64,000 nt of DNA from positions 13,884,229 to 13,948,228 of the forward strand of contig CM060104.1 of assembly GCA_030522415.1 (NCBI GenBank), in the 5' to 3' direction. This stretch comes from Channallabes apus (Eukaryota; Chordata; Actinopteri; Siluriformes; Clariidae). Each line of letters opens with the position of its first letter. Position 1 is the first letter of the stretch. Made by a program: the position numbers and the translations under genes. Below, one piece after another: positions 37,554 to 50,388 of the stretch. The notes beneath the pieces are model-generated. The model searched no databases and was not told the DNA's origin. It saw only the letters and a program-made list of their open reading frames with translations.

Positions 37554-38844
37554 CGTTTTTTTCACAACTTGTGGACTAGCACTAAAAAAGCAACACATGT
37601 AATGGCAAACAGTATAACTTGCTTAATGTGCTTAATAGGAATGCTCTGAATAACTTAATGCCTAGGCTGTCTCTCTTATCACTGCACTGACTGCTAGCCC
37701 GGCAAAACCCAGCGTGCTGATCTGTAACGCACTAAAAGCGTGACCACATTTATGTTTATTTTGGAATTATTGCATAAAAAGTATTTTGTCACTAACCCTT
37801 AAAAGGCACACTTAAGTATCTGGAGATGAGACTCATAATAATTAGTTTTACAATTAAATTGTAATTATTAAAAAAAAAAAAAAAGTTCGTTGCGGAAAAA
37901 ATAAGAGCGGAACCACTTTGCTCAGGCGGTGTTGCGCCCGGATATCTATAGGCATGTGTTTCCGCTCCGTCCTCGAAAGAAATTGAGGGAAAGGTTTACG
38001 AAAGTATATGGCCTGAGATTTTAGTATTATTTGACAAACAGATTAGAATGTCTGATTAGATTAGAAAACCACTCTGGTTTGAGATAAACACTGTGTTGAC
38101 ATGTGACTGTGTTGTGTTTACATGTTTTCGTAAATTAATTAGAAATTCTTTTTGACATTTTGACTTTGGACTGAAATTTTTTTTGTACAGGTACTTGTTT
38201 TGATGAAACTTTAAAGAGAGTTTAAAGAGGTTATTTTTCAAGTCCTGTACAATGATAATAAATAAACAACCAGGATTAAACATGAAATGAAAGCAGATAA
38301 AATGTAATTTATCTATGTAAAAAGTAAATAAAATCAGTTAGTGACAGTTACTAAAAACTAATCAAATTAAATCATACATGAATAATTTAAAATATGTGAT
38401 CAATAAAATTAAAAAGTAAAATAATTAATAAAAAAGAATAAAGGGGATAAAATGACTCAGCCAGGTGTAAAAGCCAGTGAAAAGAAATGAGATTTCAGGC
38501 TGGATTAAAAAAATTCTAATGTTTGTTCTAATGCTGCTATAATATTAAATGTTAAACTGTTCCATAATTTAGGCAAAGCGACAGAAAACACACGTTCACC
38601 TCTGAGCTCTACTCTAGACTCTAGACTATTGTATGCAGTTGTAAAATCTCAGAGATGTACAGAGGTATAAAACCATTCAGTGATTTTAAAATAAAGGTAA
38701 TAAAATTTTTAAATCATTCCTGTAGCGAACCAGTGACCATATTTGTTAAAGCAAGTCACACATTTCCTGTAAAAAGTATACGTATCTTCAAGGGGAACAG
38801 CCTAAAAGTACCAACAGTGGCTTAAAGTGGAAGTATATTAGAAG

Positions 38845-39060
38845 GACAGGGGTAGCTCAGTGGTTAAGGTGTTGGGCTACTGATTGGAAGGCCTCAGGTT
38901 CAAACCCTAGCATTTCCAGACTGCCATTGTTGATTGCTTAAGCAAGGTCCTTAACTGTCAACTGCTCAGATATATAATTATTAATTAAATAATTATAACT
39001 TCATAAGACTGCCCTCACAAGCTTGTACAGTAGGCACCAAGCATGAGGGGTGCTTCACTT
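38845..39060 (+). repeat. tRNA-derived SINE
   Basis: The A box GTAGCTCAGTGGTTAAGG and the B box GGTTCAAACCC are followed by GCAAGGTCCTTAACTGTCAA, a typical fish SINE. It is absent from the second duplication copy. Confidence 0.75.
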
Positions 39061-40218
39061 CATCAACCTCTTTTTTTAACCCTCATGCACCCCTCACTCT
39101 GGACTCTGGAGTAAATCTGGATTCATCAGACAACATAACCTTTTTCCAATGCTTTTATCCTCAAAGATGATGCGTCATTATCCCTACAGGTTTTAGTAAA
39201 GTGTTTACAGTTCTTAACCCAATTTTTGTATTTTCAGCTTAGTTGTTTAGTATTTTAGTTAATAGTTCACTTAGTATTTTAGGTATTTAGGAAAGTTTAG
39301 TATATTCCTTAGCTGTTTCCTTTCCTTTATGCAGGACAATAATTTGGTCCATCTGAAACAGTAACATCTTTGCCTCGCCCACAGGATACATCTTCTGACA
39401 TGGTTGTATAAGAAATGAGGAAACCTCTTACTGCATCAGTTAAGGTTAAATAACTTGTTGCCAGCTAAAACATAAATTATTAATCACTGCAGTCATTATC
39501 CAATGGAAGGCTCCTAACTATTTGCTTACTTACTGTAAATCAAGGTGGTGATTTATTTTGGCAGGGAAATGTAATATGAAATACTACAATACAATACAAT
39601 AGCATGCTTTTTGTAATGTATGTCATGTTTTGTAAATGCCATGTGTAATTTTTCTATTGCGTAGTTATTTAATTATTTAAATACAGTGTATTACTCTTAA
39701 TTGGATCATACTGTGTAGGCAGCAATTTGCATACAGTGGTATTGAGATTTAGCATGCTGAATCTGGTGAGGTGATCCAGCTGCAAAGTGACTAAAGAATA
39801 ATAAAGTATTTGTCAGTTTTTTTCTTGTTTTTTTTTTTGTTTTTTTGTTTTTTTACATTTGTTTGTAAAATTTGCTATAAGCAAGTATAACCTCATAAAT
39901 GTATTAATGGTCCCCCATTTATTGTCTCTGTTTCTAAACAGATAAACATGGGGAAGAAAGAACAAGGTCCATGGCTTTTAATATGACCACCTTTCCAGAG
40001 GATCAGTGGCACAGTGGCTCTTAAGACCACTGATTTTTTTTTATACCCCCAGGGGGCTATGAAATGGCAATCAACAACAATCAGCTATAATATTACAAAC
40101 CATTGACAAATTAATTAGATGACTTTGATTAACTTGGTACAGTGCCACCTTATAAAGGTGGGATATATTATCCAGGAGGAAGACAGTCAGCTTCAGAAGT
40201 TGATGGGCAAGAAAAAAA

Positions 40219-40689
40219 ATGGGCAAGCGTAAGGATCTGAGTGACTTTGACAAGGGCCAAATTGTGATGGCTAGACGACTGGGTCAAAGCATCTCCAACA
40301 CAGCAGATCTTGTGGGATGTTCCCGGTCTGCAGTGGTCAGGACCTACCAAAAGTGGTGCAAGGAAGGAAAACCAGTGAACCGGCGACAGGGTCATGGACG
40401 CCCAAGGCTTATTGATGCTTGTGGAGAGCAAAAGCTAGCCAGTCTGGTTCAGTCCTACAGGACACCTACTGTGGCACAGATTGCTGAAAAAGTTAACGCC
40501 GATTATGATAAAAAGGTATCTGAACACACAGTGCATCGTAGCTTGCTGCGTATGGGGCTGCGTAGACGCAGACCGGTCAGAGAGCCCATGCTGACCCCTG
40601 TCCACCGCCGAAAGCGCCTACATCGGGCAATGAAGCAATGGACAAAAGTGGAAGGGTTGGCAACTGTCTTGAGGGCTCTTCATTTGTAA
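40219..40689 (+). pseudogene. Tc1 transposase N-terminal fragment
   Basis: The open frame reads MGKRKDLSDFDKGQIVMARR, a helix-turn-helix region, GHGRPRL, and PMLTPVHRRKRLHRAMKQW. It then departs from transposase sequence just before the catalytic core and stops. About 156 residues remain, roughly half the usual length. A diverged second copy lies at 46690-47060 in the other duplication unit, with the same 3' neighbour, so the truncation predates the duplication. Confidence 0.85.
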
Positions 40690-40976
40690 AAAATATTCAC
40701 TTTAGACTGATGAATTCTTGTAACATTTGGACATAACCCTGTGACTTCTTAGATTAAAAAGCAGCAATGGTTGCTTCTCTGAGGTCATGACTGATGTCCT
40801 TTCTGACTTCCATGATGTAGAGACACTTCAGTGCTCTAGGTCATGAAACTGTTACACTTCTTGATGGTTTCAAAAATCTTGTGCAATTCATTAATCTAAC
40901 CTGACTGCTAATTGTTCTCTTAATGATTGTTTAAGGGTTCTGGAATTTTCCCACCTGGTTTCTGAATGTTGGTATA

Positions 40977-42318
40977 CAGGTCCTTCTCAAAAAAATTAGC
41001 ATATTGTGATCAAGTTCATTATTTTCTGTAATGTACTGATAAACATTAGACTTTCATATATTTTAGATTCATTACACACAACTGAAGTAGTTCAAGCCTT
41101 TTATTGTTTTAATATTGATGATTGTGGTATACAGCTCATGAAAACCCAAAATCCCTATCTCAAAAATTAGCATATCATGAAAAGGTTCTCTAAACGAGCT
41201 ATTAACCTAATCATCTGAATCAACTAATTAACTCTAAACACCTGCAAAAGATTCCTGAGGGTTTTAAAAACTCCCAGCCTGGTTCATTACTCAAAACCGC
41301 AATCGTGGGTAAGACTGCAGACCTGACTGCTGTCCAGAAGGCCATCATTGACACCCTCAAGCAAGAGGGTAAGACACAGAAAGAAATTTCTGAATGAATA
41401 GGCTGTTCCCAGAGTGCTGTATCAAGGCACCTCAGTGGGAAGTCTGTGGGAAGAAAAAAGTGTGGCAGAAAACGCTGCACAACGAGAAGAGGTGACCGGG
41501 CCCTGAGGAAGATTGTGGAGAAGGAACAATTCCAGACCTTGGGGGACCTGCGGAAGCAGTGGACTGAGTCTGGAGTAGAAACATCCAGAGCCACCGTGTA
41601 CAGGCGTGTGCAGGAAATGGGCTACAGGTTGCAAATTTTGCATGTCATTCGGAAATCAAGGTGCCAGAGTCTGGAGGAAGACTGGGGAGAGGGAAATGCC
41701 AAAATGCCTGAAGTCCAGTGTCAAGTACCCACAGTCAGTGATGGTCTGGGGTGCCATGTCAGCTGCTGATGTTGGTCCACTGTGTTTTATCAAGGGCAGG
41801 GTCAATGCAGCTAGCTATCAGGAGATTTTGGAGCACTTCATGCTTCCATCTGCTGAAAAGCTTTATGGAGATGAAGATTTCATTTTTCAGCACGACCTGG
41901 CACCTGCTCACAGTGCCAAAACCACTGGTAAATGGTTTACTGACCATGGTATTACTGTGCTCAATTGGCCTGCCAACTCTCCTGACCTGAACCCCATAGA
42001 GAATCTGTGGGATATAGTGAAGAGAAAGTTGAGAGACACAAGACACAAGAATCTGCAAAAGGATTCCCGACCAAGTATTGAGTGCATAACTGAACATAAT
42101 TATTTGAAGGTTGACTTTTTTTGTATTAAAAACACTTTTCTTTTATTGGTCGGATGAAATATGCTAATTTTTTGAGATAGGGATTTTGGGTTTTCATGAG
42201 CTGTATGCCACAATCATCAATATTAAAACAATTAAAGGCTTGAACTACTTCAGTTGTGTGTAATGAATCTAAAATATATGAAAGTCTAATGTTTATCAGT
42301 AAATTACAGAAAATTTCT
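40977..42318 (+). mobile_element. Tc1-like transposon, inactive
   Basis: The left end CAGGTCCTTCTCAAAAAAATT follows TA, and about 190 bases of terminal repeat are inverted at 42155-42318. The extreme right end is missing. It sits at the right edge of duplication copy A. Confidence 0.85.
41300..42090 (+). pseudogene. Tc1 transposase with stop and frameshift
   Basis: Reading starts TADLTAVQKAIIDTLKQ and meets a stop at 41396. It continues as GRKKCGRKRCTTRRGDRALR, then shifts frame near 41640. The catalytic part is partly clear: VMVWGAMSAAD, FQHDLAPAHSAK and the glutamate of PDLNPIENLWD. The first Asp region is missing. Non-functional. Confidence 0.85.
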
Positions 42319-42861
42319 CTACTCATTCCATAAAAATAGCAATTAAATTATTAAAATGAATGTGACTACACTATATAATGCAATGAGGAATATTCTTTTG
42401 TTTAGGAACAAGTGGACTTGCAGCCTTCACACACAACCTTGCTTCATACATGCACATTTTATTTTATTTTCATGGTTAATTTACCGTAACAGTTGGCTAG
42501 TGCATTGACCGATAACATTAAATCAACGTGTCAAAAAGTGCAGCCAGCATTAATGCTATAGGGATTATATTCTGATCATGTTAAAACATTTCACAAAATG
42601 CTACCAGTATGTCAGGAAATATTACCTCTGCAAAAACAGTTGTAGTTTTATCAGTCTTACTGTACAACCCTATAAAAATGGGTATGAGATAATGAGAAAG
42701 CACTGATATAAATATATGTTTGCTACTGATAGGACATTCTGGCAGGATAGAGCATTACATTTGATTGAGCGATCTAATAACCCAAACTGTTGCAGACACC
42801 GTAATCTTCATTCTACCGTGTCTCAGGTGGTGTTGTCCCCAGGTTTGCATATACGCACCCA

Positions 42862-43960
42862 TACAGTGCATCTCGGAAATTTAGAAAATCATGGGAAATT
42901 GATTTTAAAAAATGAAAATCCCACATATTCTATATTTATTACATGTACAGTGAAATACTTCCAGTGTTTTTAATTTTCATGATTATGGCTTACAGCTCAT
43001 GATAAAAATATAGTACCTCAGACTATTACAATTTTTACTAGGATCAGTCAAAATGGATTTACATTTACAATACAGAAATTCTGAAAATGTATGTTCATTT
43101 ATGGCACTGCTGTGGTGTTCTTGATGACCAGGTTGCTTTGATAGCAACCTTCAGCTCATCCGCGCTGTTGAGTTGGGTGTTTCTTATCTTCCTTTTTGTT
43201 AATACCAAAGAGGGAATCAGGTCAGATGAGTTGGTTACCCAATCAAGCACATTAATATAATTTTTTACAGCAAACCAGTTAGCGGTAGTTAAAAGAAAAA
43301 AAGAAAATTACCATTTCTATAAAGCTTGTCAGCAGACGGAAGCATGAAGTGCTTTGGACTACACAGTGGATAACTTAACAGATGACATGGTTCCTAAAAT
43401 CATCGCAGACTGTGGAAACTTCCAACTAAACTTCAAGCAACTTAGATTCTGTGCCTCTTCTCTCTTCCTCCAGACTCTGGGACCTTGATTTCCAAAAGAA
43501 ATGTAAAACTTTTATTTCATCTGACAAGAGGACTTTGGACCTCTGAGCAACAGTCCAGTTCTTTTTCTCCTTAGCCCAGGTAAGATGCCCTTGACATTGT
43601 TTCTAGCTTAAGAGTGGCTTGACACCGGGAATGCAACAGTTGCAGCTCCTTTCCTGAAGACGTGTGTGTGGCAGCCCTTGGTGCACTTGCTCCAGCCTCA
43701 CTCCACTCCTCTTAATATTCTTTTAAGGATTTGATTGATGGCTTTGCTTGATAATTTTCATTAGGCTGCGGTCATCCTTGTTGCTTGAGGACCTTTTCCC
43801 ACCACACTTTCCCCTCCTAGAATATGTTTTCCAAGAATATGCTTCCGTGGGTCATGCTCCTTTCCGTGTCTAGACAACTGTCAAGTTAGCAGTCTTTCCC
43901 ATGCATATACTGAACTAGAACAAGAGTTCCATGGGGTTGTATAAACACTAACATATTCAA
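42862..43960 (-). mobile_element. Strongly decayed Tc1-like element
   Basis: The left edge CAGTGCATCTCGGAAATTTAG looks like a Tc1 terminus. On the minus strand, degenerate transposase is readable: SDEIKVLHFFWKSRSQSLEE, then PQSAMILGTMS, and DWVTNSSDLIPS. The DNA phrase GGAAATCAAGG..CCAGAGTCTGGAGG is shared with 41650-41680, so it belongs to the same family as the element at 40977. The right border is unclear. Confidence 0.6.
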
Positions 43961-44099
43961 ATATTTTTCTTTTGATTTTCAATTATTGTAAACCTTAATT
44001 ATCGAAATTAAAACAAAGAAGGCTTTTCCCCATTAAATATGTCGTTTCCCCCCCAAGATATTCAAATTGTTCGAGATGCATCGTATATATCCTTAGTCC

Positions 44100-44330
44100 A
44101 TGAGGACAAAGCGGAACGGAACCACTGTGCTCAGGCGCTGTTGCACCCGGGTTTCTATAGACGGTGGGTTTCCGCCTCTTTTTCGGAGAAAATTCGTGAA
44201 GAGAAGCACGCGGTTCGTCTTTTTTTATTCTCGTGCCCATGTCACCTGTTTTTCAGGTCAGTACACGTTAAAAAGTTCACGGAAGTATACTGCTTAACTT
44301 AAATATCATGCAGTGTGTGAGGTGAGTTTT
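44100..44330 (+). promoter_or_regulatory. Exon-like GC-rich block of duplication copy B
   Basis: Counterpart of 37902-38020. It ends with ATGCAGTGTGTGAGGTGAGT, an ATG followed by a good donor. It could be the first exon of a duplicated transcription unit, but copy A has lost the equivalent ATG and no downstream exon was found. Confidence 0.25.
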
Positions 44331-45137
44331 GTGTGCGCATTTAAGTGTTATATGACAGATTAATGAAGTGGGCAGATGACACGCCCACCAGCTTCGTAAA
44401 CTCCGCCCCCACTTTTGATGGGCAAAAAAATAGTTACAGTACATCACATTACATCTCTAGTCAAAACGTCATGATCGAGGGTACTTGCTGAAAGTGAAGT
44501 TCACTTAAACACCACACACACACTCCCCTTCACCCAGTTTACGGATTTTAGCGTCTAAAACATTTAATTTTAAACATCTTGCGTTATAAAAAAAAACAAA
44601 CAAACAAACAAACAACAAAAACATGTAAATCTGCCACATAGGTTACCTCTCTGCCACCCTCTTCCTAAACTGGATTTGGGAATGCTGAGCTGCCCCAGTT
44701 GCTCTGGTCACAATCCTCAAGAGGCGGCTGGACAAACAAAAACCCCACAAATTTTTGCCAAAATCCAAGGACTGATTTTGCAAGAATAGGCAGCCATCAG
44801 TCAGGTTCCAGCCCAGGAGTTGATGGACAGCATGTCAGGGTGAATTGCAGAGTTCTTGAAAAAGAAGGGTCAACACTGCAAATATTAACTCTCTGCATAA
44901 ACTTAATGTAATTGTCAATAAAACCTTTGACACTTATGAAATGCTTGTAATTATACTTCAGGACACCATAGTAACATCTGGCAAAAAGATTTAAACAGAA
45001 GCAGCAGCCCAATCTATTTGTGAATATTTGTGTCATTCTCAAAACTTTTAGCCATGGCTGTAGATAAAATGTAAGTCCCCCTGGACAAGGACATCTGCCA
45101 AGTATTACAACACTTTTTTTTTTTTTTTTTTTTTAAG

Positions 45138-45305
45138 TTCTAACTCTGGAGGAACACCTGTCTCCTCTCACAGTCCAAAGAAATGCTGATTGGAGTTCCC
45201 AAATTGCTCATAGCGCATGAATGAGTATGTGTGTGTTTGTGTGCCCTGCGATGAATTGGCACTCCATCAAATGTGTACCCTCCCTCATGCCCTAATTACT
45301 TTGGA
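45138..45305 (+). repeat. SINE fragment, degenerate
   Basis: CCTCTCACAGTCCAAAGAAA, TGCCCTGCGATGAATTGGCA and the following block match the 896-1247 family. A poly(T) tract precedes it. Confidence 0.6.
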
Positions 45306-46689
45306 TGCCATCATGACTTTAAGAGTGGTAAACCATTAGTCTGCATTGTTGAGTCAAGCATAGTTGTATAATTTTTTTTACATTTTTAGACCTGTTGTCA
45401 AAGTTTGATTCTCCACTAAAAAAAAAAAAATCTTCTCTTCCATGTCCCTGGAACTTGGCAGTCTGGTACATTGCACCAATTTCAGGAAATGGCATCCTTA
45501 CCTTTGTTAAAGTAAGTTACACATTTTCTGTGTAAAGTGTTTCAAGTATTTTCAAAGAGAATAGCCTAAAAGTCCTAGCAGTTGCATGTATGGATAAAGT
45601 CCTAGATGCTTTAAGTGCCTGTATGTTTTGCACTGTCAAAGCCATGAAAACAGTATACTGTAGACACTGAAATGTACTTGATAAAGGAAGCATGTTCATC
45701 ATGGATTGATTTTGTATTTATATCAATAAAAATCTAAATTGCATCTTATGAAAAGTCTGCTTGTACAAGTATCTCACTAAAATGTTGGACGTTTTATTGT
45801 TTTATTTACATAATTGAATAGAGGAGATTGTCTGGAATCTGGGAGTAACAGAACCACGATTGTGGTGTACTGTATAACTTAGCAATTTGAAGAAATGTAC
45901 GCATAATGTCTAACAGAATTTTTTTTTAATTGTTAATTAAAAAAACTTTTTAAATTGTGTTATACTATTTAAAATAATTATTGTTTTAAATATTTTCATA
46001 ATCAACATGATTTGTTTCCATTTTTGGTATCAAAAAGCATACAACATGTATATACATATTACATAATTGATAAATAGAGTAAGTGCAATGAAAGCATATC
46101 CTTTAATCTTGTCATCAAGCAAAGTAGAATGTAATATAAGCAAAACATAAGCGAAGACAGATATCTTTATTTAACAATAAGACCACTTTATCAAGCACAC
46201 ACACACAGTTTGGATTTTCTGAAAACATCTGAGAACAAAGCTCTGCAGTTTATTTCAACCTGCAGTATGTGGTGATGACATCATGACTTATTCAACCAGT
46301 AAGCAACAGTGAAAATGAAAATACATGAAGGAATAGGTAAGTATATATTTTACATAACATGTGTCTAGCCCTGACCAAGTACTGCGTGTGTACACTTCTT
46401 CTGTTTCGTAATATATTTTTATAAATATTAAATTTTTAGACAAAAATTAATTAATTGTTGATTGATTTTAGAATTGCAAAGATTATTACAAGAAAAAGCC
46501 TATGAAAGGTCATGTTAAAAGAAGATTTTTTTTTCAATTAATTATAACCATGTGTAATTTTTCTATAACATAGTTTATTAATTATGTAAATGCATTAATT
46601 TTGACTGGATCATACTGATTGGGCAGAAATTTGCCTACAGTGGTATTGAGATTTAGTACCCTGAATATGGTGAGGTGATCAAGCTGCAA

Positions 46690-47060
46690 AGGTTGACTGG
46701 GTCAAAGCATCTCCAACACAGCAGATCTTGTGGGATGTTCCTGGTCTGCAGTGGTCAGGACCTACCAAAAGTGGTGCAAGGAAGGAAAACCGGTGAACCG
46801 GCGACAGGGTCATGGACGCCCAAGGCTTATTGATGCTTGTGGAGAGCAAAAGCTAGCCAGTCTGGTTTAGTCCTACAGGACACCTACTGTGGCACAGATT
46901 ACTGAAAAGGTTAACGCTGTTACGATAAAAAGGTATCTGAGCACACAGTGCATCGTAGCTTGCTACGCATGGGGCTGCGTAGACGCAGACCATTTAGAGA
47001 GCCCATGCTGACCCCTGACCATAACTGAAAGTGCCTACAATGGATAAAAGTGTAAGGATT
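46690..47060 (+). pseudogene. Tc1 transposase fragment, second duplication copy
   Basis: Diverged copy of 40276-40650 (GQSISNTADLVGCS region) with an in-frame stop where the intact reading has SLVQSYR, plus small deletions. It lacks the start codon region. Confidence 0.8.
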
Positions 47061-47375
47061 GGGGACTGTCTTGAAGGCTCTTCATTGGTAAACATTCCTC
47101 ACTTTAGACTGGTGAATTTTCATAATATTTGGACGTCATGATCCTTCTCAGATTGTTTTCTCTGTTGCTTCTTTGAAGTCATGACTGATGTTCTTTTTAA
47201 GTGCTATGATGTAAAGACATCTTAGTGCTCTAGGACATCAAACTGTCACACTTCTTGGTTAAATAATCTTGTGCATTTCATTCATCTCACCTGACTGCTA
47301 ATTGTTCTCTTTATGATTGTGCAATGGTTTTTCCCACTTGGTTTATGATTGTTGGAATACTTTATTAGAAAAATG

Positions 47376-47765
47376 ACTAAATATTGAAATTTTGTGTTTT
47401 TTGTCATCTAAGGCTATTTGTATGTCTTAGGCTTAGGCACATGCAAGTAAATGATGTACAGCAAGAATGTCTTCAAAAAAACGAGTTTAAATAAAAAAAA
47501 TATATAGAAAAAGCAGTAAACAGTAATTAATAGAACAATTAAATTAAATAATTTAAAGTTTAATTGAGCTTGCTGGAAAATGAGTTCTTCTGGTAACTTT
47601 GTTATACTTGCTCCTTTCTATTTTTAGGCAAATCCCAGAAGCGGTACATTAGGTTTTTTGTTTCCATCTGAAAACTGGTCTGTCTTATACTATATATATA
47701 TATTTTTCTTTACAGCCATGCATATATTCTCTTGTAATATTATTTATTGATAAATTTTTCTGTTA
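47376..47765. other. AT-rich spacer, nothing recognised
   Basis: Short A/T runs and a TA cluster near 47690. No reading frame or repeat was identified. Confidence 0.5.
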
Positions 47766-48007
47766 CACTCTAAAAAATGCTGGGTTGTTTTTTCTACCCA
47801 AACGCTGGGTTGCCGCTGTTGGGTCATTTTTCTGGGTTATTTTCAGAGAGTTGGGTAGTTTTTGTGTAACCCAGCTGCTGGGTTAAAGGTTGCTTGGCCC
47901 CTCCCCCAAAGTTCACCGGTGGATTCAGCGGCTGTCACTCAGCTTCGTGTCTCTTGAGCTCTCACACCGCTGATGACGGTTCATCCTCCTCGGACATTTA
48001 AGGGAAA

Positions 48008-48024
48008 ATGGCGTTAAATACAAG
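48008..48024 (+). other. Exon-1-like segment carried by the element
   Basis: ATG GCG TTA AAT ACA AG followed by GTCTGT, preceded by a GC-rich leader. The same segment exists in the interrupted copy (ATGACGTTAAATACAAG near 21458). It looks like the start of a captured gene. Confidence 0.4.
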
Positions 48025-49008
48025 GTCTGTATACACATGTTCACTCACCTAATTCACATATGACTGAAAAATTATTACTATATGTAACATTTATTACTGT
48101 TACCGTGTTAAGGTTACACACAAACTTTCCGGCTGGTCTGAGGTACTGGATGATAATTTAGCTGAGAATAACTGCTAGTTAGCCAAACAACCCCACCTGT
48201 GTATGAAAGAAACGGCTAAGATGTCTGAGCTTTTTAGCTTTCTCTGTAGAATGTTTGCAGGGTTACGAAGAAGGTGAAGTGATGAATGAACGCTAAACTG
48301 TTAACTTTAGTGCTCGCATGACGGCGGCATTTAGTTAGTTTGCTAGCATTAGCAACCACTTTAGAACTTTATTAAACTCACTGCTTGAGACAAAATGCTG
48401 GTGTTTTACAAAACACTGACCCTCTCACAAATATACAGACCTGCTAACCCTCCTGTTTTTCACTAGCTAGTAATTTACTCTGCGGTCAAATTTCTCCTGC
48501 GTTTCTCCCGAGTTATAACAATATTTTACACCTTTCCCCCTTTTGCAAGTATGCAAATGTATCACCAGTAATAGCATGTAAGCTAACCATGTAGCTCTCT
48601 TTAACCAAAGTTAAATTAACTATCAGTCAGCGCGCCAACTACAGGAAAAAGTACCACAGCGGTACAGGTAACTACTAGATGGAAGTATTAATATTTTGGT
48701 GATTGTAATGTACCAGTATGACACCAACTATGACATTTTTTCGGTAATTAGCTTAAAATCAATGCAGACTACAATATCAACTAGTCTGACATAAAGAGTT
48801 GTATCCTAAAAGCCATGCTTATTTTGCTGTTTTATTTTTGGTAGTAGCTGTCTCCATGTTTTTGTTTTAGGTTACCTATACACTATCTTAATGGGCAGCT
48901 TTGTAATTTTTTTGTATCAATCGTATTTCACACGAAATTGATAGTCTTATTCAGTTTAATCTTTGCTATTCAACAAAATTTTAACTTTTTCATTTCTTTC
49001 TTTCTAAG

Positions 49009-49110
49009 GTTGGCACCAACATGGTGGAATACCTCCAGCAGGCTGAAGTGTCGAGGCCGTACCCCTACATCCTGACGTTGGGAGATAATGACCAGCGCTG
49101 CTCTCAGTAA
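49009..49110 (+). other. Terminal-exon-like segment carried by the element
   Basis: After a pyrimidine-rich acceptor (TTTCTTTCTAAG) the frame reads VGTNMVEYLQQAEVSRPYPY and then ILTLGDNDQRCSQ and a stop. The exon-1-like donor is phase 2 and this frame needs phase 0, so a direct splice would not keep it; an ATG inside (CCAACATGG) could serve alone. It looks like gene transduplication. The donor gene is unknown. Confidence 0.45.
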
Positions 49111-49967
49111 TGTTGTAATGTTGCTATGAAATAGCGAGACCTACCTGAAAAGTCATAGACAGTGTTTGTATGTTAAAATGAGACCAGGGCTGGATAGTTT
49201 TGATCCTGCTCTGTAGAAGTTGCTTCAGCCTATTTGTTCAATTTCTCCATTCTGCCCTTGTCAGTAATAGTATAGTAATGATGTCACTGTTGATTATCTG
49301 TTCTTGTGCTTTTGAAAAATAAATGTTTTTTTCTAAGAACATTTAATAGGATGTTGTTTATTGCATACATGTATGTTTTTTGTAATAGACCAGTATATCA
49401 AAGTAATTTAACTGTTTAATAGACATGTTTTTTTTTTTTTTTTTTTTTTTTTTACAGATTCATTGTAAAACATGAAAATAATAATAACCTATTTGTGAGG
49501 TAGAATTAACCCAATTCTACCTCACAAATAGACCAATTTATGTGGTAGAATTAACCCAGCATTATAGTTAAATATGACCTAGCATTTGGATTGAATATTT
49601 AACCCATCTTGTTGGGTTAAACAAATAACCCATCTTGCTGGGTTAAATTAACCCAGCATTTAGTTAGTCCTATATTTACCCAGCAGCTGGGTTAAAAACA
49701 ACCCAGATTGGGTTGTTTTTAACCCAGCATTTTTTAGGGTGTACATATGGAATTACTGAATGATTTTTTACATAATTATGCAGACATGATAAACGTATAT
49801 AACAAAATTGGTACAGCATATAATATGGTGCTATAACTTTTGCCCAGTACTGTGTCATTTTCTTTTTCTAATAACCTTTCTTATTAATTTTCTGTTAATA
49901 AGGAACAGAATTCTTAGCCATCCCCCTTAGTGATTAAATTTTATATGTGACTATCAGCTATCATTTA

Positions 49968-50388
49968 TATCGATCAGCCATCATCATCATCATCATCATC
50001 ACTTTTGTGAAACCAGGGCAGCTCTGGCCCCTTGGGGTATGACTCCACAAGGACTCTGAGGGTGTGGTGTGGTGTGTGGGACGTTATTAGGAGATCCTTT
50101 GGGTGCTGTGGGATGGGGCGGGGCCTCCATGGATCTGACTTGATTGTCTGACTCATTCCATGGATGATCACACAGATTGAGATCTGGGGAATTTGAAGTC
50201 CAGATCAAATTGTGTTAGGTTTGCTTTTCTGTGGGATCAGACCAGACAGGTTAGCCTTTGATCCCCACAGGCATAAATGAACCTTGGGTGCCCAAAGTCC
50301 TGTCACCAGTTTATAATTTGCCAATCCATGTTATTCAGTTCAACTATCAGTGGTGTTAGTGTTCTGGCTGATTGGTGTATATAAGGCA
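49968..50388 (-). mobile_element. Tc1-like 3' remnant
   Basis: ATCGATCAGCCATCA on the left and CTGGCTGATTGGTGTAT on the right are inverted. Minus-strand reading gives degenerate NSPDLNLCDHPWNES, the PDLNPxD/E region of Tc1 transposases. The ends resemble the Tc1 type whose transposase begins MGKRKDLSDFDKG (40219). A TCA microsatellite lies at 49980-50001. Confidence 0.6.

Larger units (their letters stand above)
37902..40976 (+). repeat. Old segmental duplication, copy A
   Basis: Shares ordered blocks with 44108-47375: 37902-38020 with 44108-44300 (GGAACCACT, GCTCAGGCG), 38740-38820 with 45500-45590 (GAATAGCCTAAAAGT type), 39620-39780 with 46545-46690 (CAGTGGTATTGAGATTTAG), and 40270-40976 with 46690-47375. 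Divergence and indels suggest an ancient tandem event, 6.2-6.9 kb apart. Confidence 0.7.
44108..47375 (+). repeat. Old segmental duplication, copy B
   Basis: Ordered homologous blocks with 37902-40976 as listed there. Copy B lacks the SINE at 38845 and about 0.5 kb around the transposase start, and carries a different SINE fragment at 45138-45305. Confidence 0.7.
47766..49741 (+). mobile_element. Complete element with CACTCTAAAAAATGCTGGG / CACCCTAAAAAATGCTGGG ends
   Basis: About 2 kb long, with inverted termini and many internal AACCCAGC/GCTGGGTT motifs at the right end. TA flanks both sides, a possible 2-bp target duplication. It is the uninterrupted counterpart of the element split by the 13-kb insertion. 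It has no transposase, so it is non-autonomous. The superfamily cannot be fixed by eye. Confidence 0.8.
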
